Part shown: piece after piece, positions 9,366 to 17,917 of the stretch | Layout: every line of letters starts with the position of its first letter | Position numbering within the stretch: position 1 is the stretch's first letter | Assembly (NCBI RefSeq): GCF_003477885.1 | Contig: NZ_QUEE01000005.1 | Span: forward strand, 124,001-188,000 | Length of the DNA: 64,000 nucleotides | Reading direction: 5' to 3' | Source: Lachnotalea sp. AF33-28 | GTDB lineage: Bacteria; Bacillota; Clostridia; Lachnospirales; Lachnospiraceae | The notes under the pieces: generated by a model | What the model was told of the DNA's origin: nothing | What the model saw: the letters and a program-made list of their open reading frames with translations, nothing else | Database searches by the model: none | Position numbers and translations under genes: made by a program

Positions 9366-10991
9366 ATGAAATCATTGAAGGGGGTTTTAAGTGCAGCTCT
9401 TGCAGCCGTTATGGTTTTGAGTATGGCTGCCTGCAGCAGCACTGATGCAGGCAGCAGCACTGATGCAGGCAGCAGCACCGGAGTTAAGGATACCGTAAAC
9501 GCGCAGGAAAGTACCGGCGGGGAGACGCAGGCGGAAGGCGGGGTCACACTTCCGTTAAAAGAAACAATGGAGTTTACCTGTCTGGCGGTCCTGAGCGGGG
9601 AATATGACCTGGCAGATAACATTGCAATGCAGACAGCAATGCAAAACGCCAATATTAATATTGCATTTAATTCCGTACAGGGCGTAGATCTGCAGGAAAA
9701 GAGAAACCTGATACTGGCTTCCGGCGAGTATCCGGATATGCTCTATAAATCGGGCATCGGCATGGCAGATCTTAGCAAATACGGTTCACAGGGTATCTTT
9801 ATTCCGCTGGAGGATCTGATCCGGGAGTATGCCCCCAATCTGACGGCGCTGCTGGATAAAAGGGACGGATGGGCCTACATCACCTCTCCGGACGGCCATA
9901 TATACTCACTGCCTGAGATCGATAACCAGAGCGGCAGCATGATTCCCTGCTGGATTAATAAGAAATGGATGGATAAGCTGGGTTTAAAGGAGCCTGCCAG
10001 TTATGAAGAATTATATGAAGTCTTAAAGGCGTTTAAAGAGCAGGATGCCAACGGAAACGGAGATCCTGACGATGAGATACCGCTGATATCCACCGATATC
10101 TGCTCGATCGAGCTTCTGATGGCATACGAGGATTTCGCGTATGATCAGGTGACAAAAACCGCGGTTGTTGACGGGGAGCTGACCTATATTCCTACGGATG
10201 AAAGATATAAGAAATTCCTGCAGTATATCAACAAGCTCTATCAGGAGGGGATTTTATACAAGGACTCTTTTACCCAGGCTCATGAGCAGCAGGGGGCGAT
10301 CGGCCAGACCAATGATGTATTGGGGTGTTTCTTTGAGTATGGCGCCTTTAACAGCGTCGGCCGTGACAATGATGACGATTATATTACCCTGAAACCCTTT
10401 CAGGACGGAACGTATCCTCTGAATACTGGCATTTTCAGCGGCGGCATGGCCATAACGGATAAGTGCCGGAACCCGGAAGTGCTGATTGCCTGGGCGGACC
10501 AGTTCTACAGTGAGGAGGGCGGCAGGCTCGTATGGCTCGGTGTGGAAGGCAAGACCTATCAGTTTAATGAAAAGGATGAGTGGGAATGGATGCTCGGAAA
10601 CGGATACGGCGATGAGGTGACCACTCTGCGCTCCTCCAATACTCTGCAGGGCTTTACCTATCATGTCGGCGTGCTGCCTGACTGCTGGTTTGGAAATATG
10701 TCTTCAAGCACGGATCCGGATGAGGCATATATGGCTTCAGAGCTCACAAAGCTTACCGCTAACGGTGTGGTGCCGCTGCCGATGATGAACTATTCGGACG
10801 GACAGACCAAGGAGATCGCTTCCCTTAAGACCGATATCGATGCCTATATTCAACAGTACACGGCGCAGGTGGCAATCGGAGAACTGGATCTGGACAGCAG
10901 CTGGGACGGTTATATAGAGACTATGAATAAGATGGGCGCGGAGAAACTGGAAGAGATATACAAAACGGTTTATGAAGCTGCCGGCAAATAG
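9366..10991 (+). CDS. ABC transporter substrate-binding lipoprotein, sugar locus I (LplA type)
   Basis: 541 residues. A signal peptide ends in SMAACSS (lipobox), followed by a linker with a tandem 18-base duplication encoding SSTDAG twice. The mature protein is a family-1 extracellular solute-binding protein of the long LplA type that works with LplB/YtcP-like permeases; segments such as GEYPDMLYKSGIG and YITSPDGHIYSLPEIDNQ fit this group. It likely captures oligosaccharides outside the membrane for the two permeases downstream. A strong intercistronic hairpin separates it from them. No ATPase gene is nearby, so a shared MsmX-like ATPase is inferred. Confidence 0.9.
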   Translation: MKSLKGVLSAALAAVMVLSMAACSSTDAGSSTDAGSSTGVKDTVNAQESTGGETQAEGGVTLPLKETMEFTCLAVLSGEYDLADNIAMQTAMQNANINIAFNSVQGVDLQEKRNLILASGEYPDMLYKSGIGMADLSKYGSQGIFIPLEDLIREYAPNLTALLDKRDGWAYITSPDGHIYSLPEIDNQSGSMIPCWINKKWMDKLGLKEPASYEELYEVLKAFKEQDANGNGDPDDEIPLISTDICSIELLMAYEDFAYDQVTKTAVVDGELTYIPTDERYKKFLQYINKLYQEGILYKDSFTQAHEQQGAIGQTNDVLGCFFEYGAFNSVGRDNDDDYITLKPFQDGTYPLNTGIFSGGMAITDKCRNPEVLIAWADQFYSEEGGRLVWLGVEGKTYQFNEKDEWEWMLGNGYGDEVTTLRSSNTLQGFTYHVGVLPDCWFGNMSSSTDPDEAYMASELTKLTANGVVPLPMMNYSDGQTKEIASLKTDIDAYIQQYTAQVAIGELDLDSSWDGYIETMNKMGAEKLEEIYKTVYEAAGK

Positions 10992-11017
10992 CATTTAATG
11001 TCAAATGGCTCACAGAA

Positions 11018-11055
11018 AAAGGGGCTGAAGCACTCTATAGTGCGGCAGCCCCTTT
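11018..11055 (+). terminator. Intercistronic hairpin between binding protein and permease genes
   Basis: AAAGGGGCTG (11018-11027) pairs with CAGCCCCTTT (11046-11055), with inner stem GCACT/AGTGC. There is no long T tract, so partial termination or 3'-end protection of the binding-protein message is likely. Confidence 0.65.
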
Positions 11056-11077
11056 GGAATAATAAAGGAGTGATCGG

Positions 11078-12004
11078 ATGAAAAGCGGAGGCAGCTTTGG
11101 GCAGAGACTGCTTAGAGACATGAGAAAAAACTGGATTCTCTATGTAATGATTCTGCCGGTTGTTATTTACTATCTTATTTTTGCGTACACGCCTATGTAC
11201 GGTGTCCTGCTGGCATTTAAGGATTTCAATGCAAAGCTGGGAATCATGGGCAGCCCCTGGGTGGGGCTGGAACATTTCAAAAGGTTTTTCAGCGCGTACA
11301 ATTTTAAACAGCTGCTCTTAAACACTCTGGGGATCAGTGTGTATTCCACGCTGGTCGGTTTTCCCATACCCATTTTATTCGCGCTGATGCTCAACTACCT
11401 GAAAAACAGACACTTAAAGAAAACGGTCCAGATGGTTTCCTATGCGCCATACTTTATTTCCACTGTGGTAATCTGCGGCATGATTACAATTTTTTTGAAA
11501 CCGGATACCGGTGTGTTTAACATAATCCGCGGTGTTTTCGGAATGGAATCGACGGATCTTCTGGCCAGGCCGGAATGGTTTAAGACGATCTATGTCTGGA
11601 GCGGGGTATGGCAGGGGATGGGCTGGAGCTCCATCATCTATATTTCAGCACTGTTAGGTGTGGATCCGCAGCTGCATGAGGCGGCTATTGTGGACGGCGC
11701 GACGAAAGTCCAGCGAATCATACATGTGGACCTGCCGTCCATCAAACCGACAATCATTATGCTGATGATCCTTCAGCTCGGTTCGCTGATGAACGTGGGA
11801 TTTGAAAAAGTATTTTTGCTCCAGAACGCTCTGAACCGCAGCTCGGCGTCCGTAATTTCTACATATACCTATGAAGTGGGACTGATCAACAGCGATTACG
11901 GTTATTCTACAGCGGTGGGGCTGTTCAGCTCGCTGATCAATATCATACTGATTGTGGGCGCAAATGAGATATGTAAAAAATTTGCAGACGAAAGTCTGTT
12001 TTAG
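11078..12004 (+). CDS. ABC sugar permease, LplB type
   Basis: 308 residues with about six membrane helices. The EAA loop that contacts the ATPase is EAAIVDGATKVQRIIHVDLP (about residues 205-225), followed by SIKPTIIMLMILQLGSL. The N-terminal segment YVMILPVVIYYLIFAYTPMY is typical of the LplB subgroup. It forms the channel with the next permease and receives substrate from the lipoprotein upstream. The ribosome site AAAGGAG precedes the ATG. Confidence 0.93.
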   Translation: MKSGGSFGQRLLRDMRKNWILYVMILPVVIYYLIFAYTPMYGVLLAFKDFNAKLGIMGSPWVGLEHFKRFFSAYNFKQLLLNTLGISVYSTLVGFPIPILFALMLNYLKNRHLKKTVQMVSYAPYFISTVVICGMITIFLKPDTGVFNIIRGVFGMESTDLLARPEWFKTIYVWSGVWQGMGWSSIIYISALLGVDPQLHEAAIVDGATKVQRIIHVDLPSIKPTIIMLMILQLGSLMNVGFEKVFLLQNALNRSSASVISTYTYEVGLINSDYGYSTAVGLFSSLINIILIVGANEICKKFADESLF

Positions 12005-12017
12005 CAGGAGGATGGCT

Positions 12018-12932
12018 ATGAAAAAACAAAAATCACCTGTAAAGGCCGGACATTCCGGTTCCGACCGCAGGTTTGATGTGATCAATACGGTTGTCATGGT
12101 CGTCATGCTGTTTATTTTTGTATGGCCTCTGTGGTTTGTGGTGATCGCGTCGGTCAGTGATCCCAATGAGGTGTGGAACGGCAATGTCATTCTGTTTCCG
12201 AAAGGGATTACGCTGGCATCCTATAAAGCGCTGATGGATTACGGCAAGATCTGGATCGGGTACGCCAATACGGTCTTTTATACCGTGGTCGGAACGCTGG
12301 TAAATCTGCTCATGACCGTATGCGCGGCATATCCTCTGTCCAGGAAGGACTTTGTCCCGCGGAATTTTCTGATGTTTCTGTTCATGCTGACGATGTATTT
12401 CAGCGGCGGCCTGATTCCCACATATCTGGTGGTCAGCAGGCTGGGGCTGCTGGATTCGCGGTGGGCCATGATCATACCGGGCGCATGCTCGATCTATAAC
12501 GTGATCATCACCCGGACCTACTTTATAAACAGCATTCCTTCCACGCTGCAGGAAGCCGCAACGCTGGACGGAGCCAATTCATTTCAGTATCTGCTTAAGA
12601 TTGTGCTGCCCTTATCCAAGCCGATCATTGCGGTAATCGGCCTGTATTATGCGGTAGGACACTGGAACGATTTTTATACTGCGCTGCTGTATATCTATGA
12701 CGCGAAGCTGATGCCTCTGCAGTCTTTTTTGAGGGATATGCTGATGTCAAACAAGCTTACGATGAACAGTACAACGGGTATGGATGCGGCCGCGGTGGAA
12801 GCAAAGATGAAACTGGCGCAGACCTTAAAATACAGTGCGATCATCGTGTCCACCATACCGGTGCTTTGTATTTACCCGTTTATTCAAAAATATTTTGTAA
12901 AAGGAATTATGATCGGCTCGGTGAAGGGCTGA
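12018..12932 (+). CDS. ABC sugar permease, YtcP/AraQ type
   Basis: 304 residues with six predicted helices, and the EAA loop EAATLDGANSFQYLLKIVLP (about residues 188-208). Segments AAYPLSRKDFVPRNFLMF and FSGGLIPTYLVV match the YtcP group that partners LplB-type subunits. The start at 12018 is chosen because AGGAGG lies 6 bases upstream; the frame is open further upstream into the previous gene. It follows the first permease by 13 bases, so they are co-translated. Confidence 0.93.
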   Translation: MKKQKSPVKAGHSGSDRRFDVINTVVMVVMLFIFVWPLWFVVIASVSDPNEVWNGNVILFPKGITLASYKALMDYGKIWIGYANTVFYTVVGTLVNLLMTVCAAYPLSRKDFVPRNFLMFLFMLTMYFSGGLIPTYLVVSRLGLLDSRWAMIIPGACSIYNVIITRTYFINSIPSTLQEAATLDGANSFQYLLKIVLPLSKPIIAVIGLYYAVGHWNDFYTALLYIYDAKLMPLQSFLRDMLMSNKLTMNSTTGMDAAAVEAKMKLAQTLKYSAIIVSTIPVLCIYPFIQKYFVKGIMIGSVKG

Positions 12933-12948
12933 CAAGGAGGAATTTTGT

Positions 12949-14484
12949 ATGCAGCTGACATATAAGGAATACAGGGATAAGGTGAGGGCCTGCTGGCTCG
13001 GCAAAAATATCGGGGGGACTCTGGGCGCGCCCTTTGAAGGATTTCGCGGAGTTTATGACGTTTCCTACTACACACATGATTTATCGTCCGGAGTGCTGCC
13101 CAATGACGATCTGGATCTGCAGCTGGTATGGCTGAATGCGGCCGAACGGTACGGCAAAAATCTGAATGCCGAAATTCTGGGTGAATACTGGCTGTCCTAT
13201 ATATCGGCAGACTGGTCGGAATACGGCGCGGGCAAAAACAACCTGCGCTATGGACTGGTGCCGCCGATATCCGGCTGGTATCACAATCACAACAAGGACA
13301 GCTGCGGGTGCTTTATCCGGAGTGAGCTGTGGGCCTGCCTGGCACCGGGGCATCCGGAGATCGCTGTCCGCTATGCCTATGAGGACGCTGTCTGCGACCA
13401 CGCAGATGAAGGCATGTACGGAGAAATTTTCTGTGCGGCGCTGGAAAGCGCAGCCTTTGTGGAGTCCGACAGAGAGAAGCTGGTAGACGCGGCTCTGACC
13501 TATATTCCCGGAGACTGCGCGATTGCGCGGGCGGTGAGGCTTGTCTCACAGTGCCGCAGCGACGGACTTAGCTGGAAGGAAGCGCGGAAAAAGGTGCTTC
13601 AGGTATTTCCCGGTTCCTTTGGCATGGCATATGGGTACAGAGATCAGGAGCCGGAGCCGGATGTCCCTGTGGGAAGCCTTGGCTATGATGCGCCGAGCAA
13701 CATAGGGATTATGATGATCGGATGGATATACGGTGATGGGGACTTTTCAAAAAGCATCTGCATTGCGGCGGGCTGCTGTGAGGACGGGGACTGTACGGCC
13801 GGTACCCTCGGTTCCATACTGGGAATTACAGGCGGCACAGCCGCCATAGATAAGAAGTGGCTGAAGCCGATCGGCGATGAGATTAAGACCATATCCATCG
13901 ATGTGACAAAAGGCTGTCTGCCCATACCGAAAACAGTGACCGAGCTCACCGGGAGGGTGCTGAATCTGATGCCGGTGTTCATGCATGGAAACTGCAGCCT
14001 GAATGAAGCAGGAGAGCTTGTATTTGCCCCGGTGGACAGCATATACAAAAATGTCCGGGATACCGGATTTTTTAACACGTTTTCTTTTGCGGAGGAAATC
14101 GCGGCCTCCCCGGTCTGTGTCCGAAAGAGTGGCTGTCTGTTTGACATACAGATCACATACGACAGAGGCCTGGAGGTTGCGGTAAATGAGAGCCGGGAGT
14201 TTTATGTAAAGATTAAAAACAACCTGCACAGCCAGCAGTGGCTGGAATGCAGACTGTACCTGCCTGAAGGGTGGGAGGCAGCTCCGGGCAGCGTGATGTG
14301 TGTGAACCTGGACCAGAACCACGGAGGACGCGCGGTCACGGAGTTTTCCTTCCAAATCACGCCCGGAACCGTCAATCAGGGGAGATACGATATCCTAATG
14401 GAGATAAAATCCAACGGAAGGGTGTCTAAAACGTATCTGTCGATGCCGTTACTTGCGGCGGTGCCGGGGAGCGGTATGCCCTGA
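12949..14484 (+). CDS. ADP-ribosylglycohydrolase (DraG)-fold hydrolase, paralogue 1
   Basis: 511 residues. The DraG fold is shown by the two metal-site regions: PNDDLDLQLVWLNAAE near residue 55, corresponding to the DDTQ motif, and CCEDGDCTAGTLGSILG near residue 280, corresponding to the GGDTDT motif. Residues about 400-505 form a separate Ig-like domain (WLECRLYLPEGWEAAPGS...). The family cleaves N- or O-glycosidic bonds to ADP-ribose or related ribosides. Its place at the end of a sugar transporter operon suggests a glycoside substrate brought in by that transporter, but this is inference. A close paralogue lies at 31315-32802. It has no signal peptide, so it is cytoplasmic. Confidence 0.88.
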   Translation: MQLTYKEYRDKVRACWLGKNIGGTLGAPFEGFRGVYDVSYYTHDLSSGVLPNDDLDLQLVWLNAAERYGKNLNAEILGEYWLSYISADWSEYGAGKNNLRYGLVPPISGWYHNHNKDSCGCFIRSELWACLAPGHPEIAVRYAYEDAVCDHADEGMYGEIFCAALESAAFVESDREKLVDAALTYIPGDCAIARAVRLVSQCRSDGLSWKEARKKVLQVFPGSFGMAYGYRDQEPEPDVPVGSLGYDAPSNIGIMMIGWIYGDGDFSKSICIAAGCCEDGDCTAGTLGSILGITGGTAAIDKKWLKPIGDEIKTISIDVTKGCLPIPKTVTELTGRVLNLMPVFMHGNCSLNEAGELVFAPVDSIYKNVRDTGFFNTFSFAEEIAASPVCVRKSGCLFDIQITYDRGLEVAVNESREFYVKIKNNLHSQQWLECRLYLPEGWEAAPGSVMCVNLDQNHGGRAVTEFSFQITPGTVNQGRYDILMEIKSNGRVSKTYLSMPLLAAVPGSGMP

Positions 14485-15112
14485 GGATCAGCGCCTTTTT
14501 GAGCTGCATTATGATCCTTCCGAAATTGATTATCTTACAGGATATAAGCGCATGCGGATGATGGCGCATCTGCAGATGGTGTCCCTGCTGGCGGTATGGC
14601 CGGTATTGCTGCTCACGGGCAGTGAGGTCTCCATCATCGCTTCAGTGCTGATCTTTGTCCTATTTATCGGGCTTGCCAGGTATTGTCATAATGATAAAAC
14701 GGTGGCTGATACTCCGGTGGATCGGCTGCTTCCGGAGGCAGGGACAGCTGCCTATGCGCTGCCGCCGCGCCGTTTTCTGGAAATGCTCGGAGCGTATTAC
14801 CGTGGAGAACCGGATGGGCTGCGCAAAGTGAAAAAGGCGGCCTATGAGGAACATGACAAATTTAAAACCATCCCATATGATCTCGTGGATCATATGGTGA
14901 ATATGTATTACGGCGACCTTAAGGGAGAATATGACCGGGCTTTGGAAAGGGCGGATAAAATATTGGGGATGATACGGATTCATATCGGAATACCCGGCTA
15001 CCCCCGGTACGCGCGTACATATTTTACACAGTTTCGGGATGAGCTGGTTAAGAAGATGGAGATAAACGGGGAGGCAGAGAAGAGCGCCGGTGAGGAGGAC
15101 TGTGTGGAATAG
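14453..15112 (+). CDS. Membrane protein of unknown function, end of sugar locus I
   Basis: 219 residues from a TTG at 14453 that overlaps the DraG-like gene by 32 bases. The true start is uncertain: the TTG lacks a ribosome site, and an ATG at 14552 (residue 34) has only a weak AGGA, yet the region between looks coding (LFELHYDPSEIDYLTGYKR). Two adjacent membrane helices follow (MVSLLAVWPVLLLTG and SIIASVLIFVLFIGLA), then a charged cytoplasmic tail with PYDLVDHMVNMYYGDLKGEY. I recognise no family. Loss of an original N-terminus is possible. Confidence 0.65.
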   Translation: MRRCRGAVCPEDQRLFELHYDPSEIDYLTGYKRMRMMAHLQMVSLLAVWPVLLLTGSEVSIIASVLIFVLFIGLARYCHNDKTVADTPVDRLLPEAGTAAYALPPRRFLEMLGAYYRGEPDGLRKVKKAAYEEHDKFKTIPYDLVDHMVNMYYGDLKGEYDRALERADKILGMIRIHIGIPGYPRYARTYFTQFRDELVKKMEINGEAEKSAGEEDCVE

Positions 15113-15201
15113 TGTCTGCACAGCCCTTTCGGCCAGCTTCTTTAGTTAAGTAAGTAAAATGCCACCTGTGGCTGCGGACATAAAATGTGAATAATAGTTG
15201 T

Positions 15202-16539
15202 CTATATAATAGGCTTTATATTCGTTTGGGAACATAAATAGTTCAAAGTATCTAAAATGTTGCAGTCTATATTGTTGTACTCATTGACCATCTTCTTTAG
15301 ATACAGGTAATTAATGAGGTCGGGCATGTTGTAAGGTATAATAGTCTTGTGCTGGCAATAAACATTGCTTACTTTATCCATATGCTCAAGTGCTGCGGCA
15401 TAATCTTTCCGTAGAATACAGATCAATATCTGACTTATATGAGCAGTTATAATAATGGGAGGCCATTTGCTATAATTTAGACGTGTAACCTCGTTTTTAA
15501 AATCATCAGAGGCGCGGATCAGTGCGGTCACATCCTGATTTTTCCAAAATTTTATAAGATTTAAAAGCTGTTGAAACATAACTGTGTCTACATAAGGCCT
15601 TGAGCCTGGAAATATAACTAAGGTATTTTTAATAAAATTGTCCGATAAATTTATATTGTGATAATAATGTGCCAATATAATATAGAAAGACAAATAATCA
15701 CGCTGTTTTTTACCACGTAGGATATCTTTAAAATGGGTGGCGGTTTTTATAAAAAGCTGGCTGTCAGGATTGGTATAGGTCTGGCAAAAGGCGTTAATTA
15801 GGTCTTCTTTTAAAGCTTCCATGTAAATATACCAACTCACCCAGAAAACTATGGCACAAATACTAACAATTTCATGTGTAAAAAGTACAGTACAGACAGG
15901 TATAAAGTGCAAGACTGGGCCGACAAGCTGACGAAATAGTAATTGTTTATAGATGATAACCGGGTCGACCTCTGAAGCAGCATAATCTATCTGAAATGTA
16001 TTAGGTGCTTCGGGGAGCTTGGAAAAGCGTACCTTACTAATTTGAGATAACCGTTCAATATCTTCGGGATGAATCATGTATATTTTTCCAGTAAAAGATA
16101 GCGAAGAATACATATAATAATGTCCGTTTTGTTCAAATAAATAAAATGAGCTTCCTTTAAATGATCTGGCATAATTAAAATGGGTATTTTCAATTAAAAA
16201 TTTACCCGTATTATTGTCAACGGTAATCTTGCTTAATGGATGACCGACAAACTGTTGAAAAAACATAAAGACATATGTGGAAAATCTGGAGCGCTTATGC
16301 TTTTTCTCTAACTTTAGGTTGTAAAGCAGACATAGTATATAAAGCAGAGCACTGACTCCAAAAAATATGTTATGTGTTGTCAAAGTAAATATAATATCAG
16401 TTGTTATTGTAAGAAATGATATTACGATTAATAATGATTGTTGAAATTGATTATCTATATAAGCAAAAGTCGATTTTTGTATATTCACAAGTTCGTCTTG
16501 ACTTATGTCATTCCAGTCATAGAGATTACTAAAGATCAT
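15202..16539 (-). CDS. AT-rich paralogous membrane protein, third of three
   Basis: 445 residues, no family recognised. Seen: an N-terminal motif LYDWND...KSTFAYID, two adjacent membrane helices (about 34-55 and 56-75), the motif RFSTYVFMF at 84-92, a beta-rich domain (about 95-200), a second helix pair (about 205-241) and an alpha-helical C-terminal half with AHYYHNINL near 290. The same order occurs in the two genes upstream, so they are tandem paralogues. It is preceded by GGGAGATG, and the gap to the previous gene is 24 bases. Base composition is clearly more AT-rich than the flanks, suggesting transfer. Confidence 0.85.
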   Translation of the reverse strand: MIFSNLYDWNDISQDELVNIQKSTFAYIDNQFQQSLLIVISFLTITTDIIFTLTTHNIFFGVSALLYILCLLYNLKLEKKHKRSRFSTYVFMFFQQFVGHPLSKITVDNNTGKFLIENTHFNYARSFKGSSFYLFEQNGHYYMYSSLSFTGKIYMIHPEDIERLSQISKVRFSKLPEAPNTFQIDYAASEVDPVIIYKQLLFRQLVGPVLHFIPVCTVLFTHEIVSICAIVFWVSWYIYMEALKEDLINAFCQTYTNPDSQLFIKTATHFKDILRGKKQRDYLSFYIILAHYYHNINLSDNFIKNTLVIFPGSRPYVDTVMFQQLLNLIKFWKNQDVTALIRASDDFKNEVTRLNYSKWPPIIITAHISQILICILRKDYAAALEHMDKVSNVYCQHKTIIPYNMPDLINYLYLKKMVNEYNNIDCNILDTLNYLCSQTNIKPII

Positions 16540-16563
16540 ATCGATTCATCTCCCTTTAAAGAA

Positions 16564-17916
16564 TTAAAACATGCCTTTAAATAGCCCGGTTATATTCAAA
16601 GCTTGCGACAATTCCAGTGGCAGCGGATCCGCTGATTCACCTACGCAGATAGCTAAGCGTTTGCTGACTGTGTAATAACTTAATATGGCAGATATTCCAT
16701 AAGTAACCGTTGATTTTGGAGAGACTGCAGTTTCTTTGACTTTTTTTAGACTGTTTAGCGCTTTGCTGTATTCTCCACAGGTTTCCCTGTACAATGTGAG
16801 TCCGATATACTGGATAAGCTGTACTTTGTCCATTTTAAACATGTCTTTCTGCTTTACATACTTATCAAAGGAATTAACCAGCTTTCCCAATTCATGGCTA
16901 TTACGTGAATTATAGGCAGACAATAAATTGGCAAACTGGGTTTGAAGTAATATACAAAGCGGTGTCTTAATATAGTGTACCTTTGAGTGATCCGCCATAA
17001 ACTGCTTAAAGGAGCACAAATCACCGTGGGCATAAGCTGAAATCGCCATATAGAAAAGAATTAAACTTTTTAACTGCTTTTCATATAGCAAGGATTTAGT
17101 CGACTGCATTAACTTCTTATAAAATTCGTATTCGGTACAGCAATAAGGAGCACAGAAATTAGTCAGCAGACGGGTTCTCCCCTGCCTGCACTTTGCAAAA
17201 ATCCAGTACAGTATAGGAATACACAACAAGGCCGTCCAATGACGGAATAACAGGCTTGCAATAATGCCTGCCGCGACGAATAAGATACTTACAATCCCCA
17301 CTGATAAATAGTTACGGTAATCGCATTTTATGTTGGGCATAATCTCTTTATAGTCCAGCTTATTCTGCATTTTATCAAAAGATAAACGGTAGAATTGTAT
17401 ATCATTGCTTTTCTCAAAATCGTCCAGTACGAATTTGTTAAACATTAACAGGCGCTGATAACCGTAATTATCTCTATACTGTATAAAAGAGCGGTCTGCT
17501 ATATCAAATACATCAAGTACATACAGAGGGCAATGTAAAGAATTTTGAGGAGAGATGGAATGATCAATATGTATATTACCGGTTTGAGCATTATAAGATA
17601 TTTCTGCAAAAGGTTCAGTAATGACATTGGATTTAAACATATATGCCCAATTAGAAAAACGCTGATCCTCGCTGTGTCTTCCTGTTTTGCAAATTAAGAA
17701 TATAGAAATTTGAAATATAATTAAAGCCGGCAGAAAAAAAGGACTGTAAGACAGGATGGTCATTATTAGAAAAAGGGTACCGCTGCCAATTAAGTAGAGT
17801 TTTAAGTATGATATTTTAAAGTGCGTATCCCAGATATAAAATGACGTTTTTACTACTTTCGCATAGTCAAGGCTATTTAAGGCTGACCAATCATAAAGCG
17901 CTTTTATCCGTTCCAT
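16564..17916 (-). CDS. AT-rich paralogous membrane protein, second of three
   Basis: 450 residues from the ATG at 17916, chosen for GGGGGA 8-10 bases upstream; the frame is open to 17937. The order is as in its neighbours: ALYDWSALN then KTSFYIWD, two membrane helices (about 38-58 and 60-78), RFSNWAYMF at about 86-94, a beta-rich region, a second helix pair (about 205-235), then a helical C-terminal part with SAYAHGDLCSF. The start lies one base past the stop of the preceding paralogue, so translation is coupled. Function unknown; the helical part could be a TPR-like scaffold. Confidence 0.85.
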   Translation of the reverse strand: MERIKALYDWSALNSLDYAKVVKTSFYIWDTHFKISYLKLYLIGSGTLFLIMTILSYSPFFLPALIIFQISIFLICKTGRHSEDQRFSNWAYMFKSNVITEPFAEISYNAQTGNIHIDHSISPQNSLHCPLYVLDVFDIADRSFIQYRDNYGYQRLLMFNKFVLDDFEKSNDIQFYRLSFDKMQNKLDYKEIMPNIKCDYRNYLSVGIVSILFVAAGIIASLLFRHWTALLCIPILYWIFAKCRQGRTRLLTNFCAPYCCTEYEFYKKLMQSTKSLLYEKQLKSLILFYMAISAYAHGDLCSFKQFMADHSKVHYIKTPLCILLQTQFANLLSAYNSRNSHELGKLVNSFDKYVKQKDMFKMDKVQLIQYIGLTLYRETCGEYSKALNSLKKVKETAVSPKSTVTYGISAILSYYTVSKRLAICVGESADPLPLELSQALNITGLFKGMF

Positions 17917-17917
17917 C

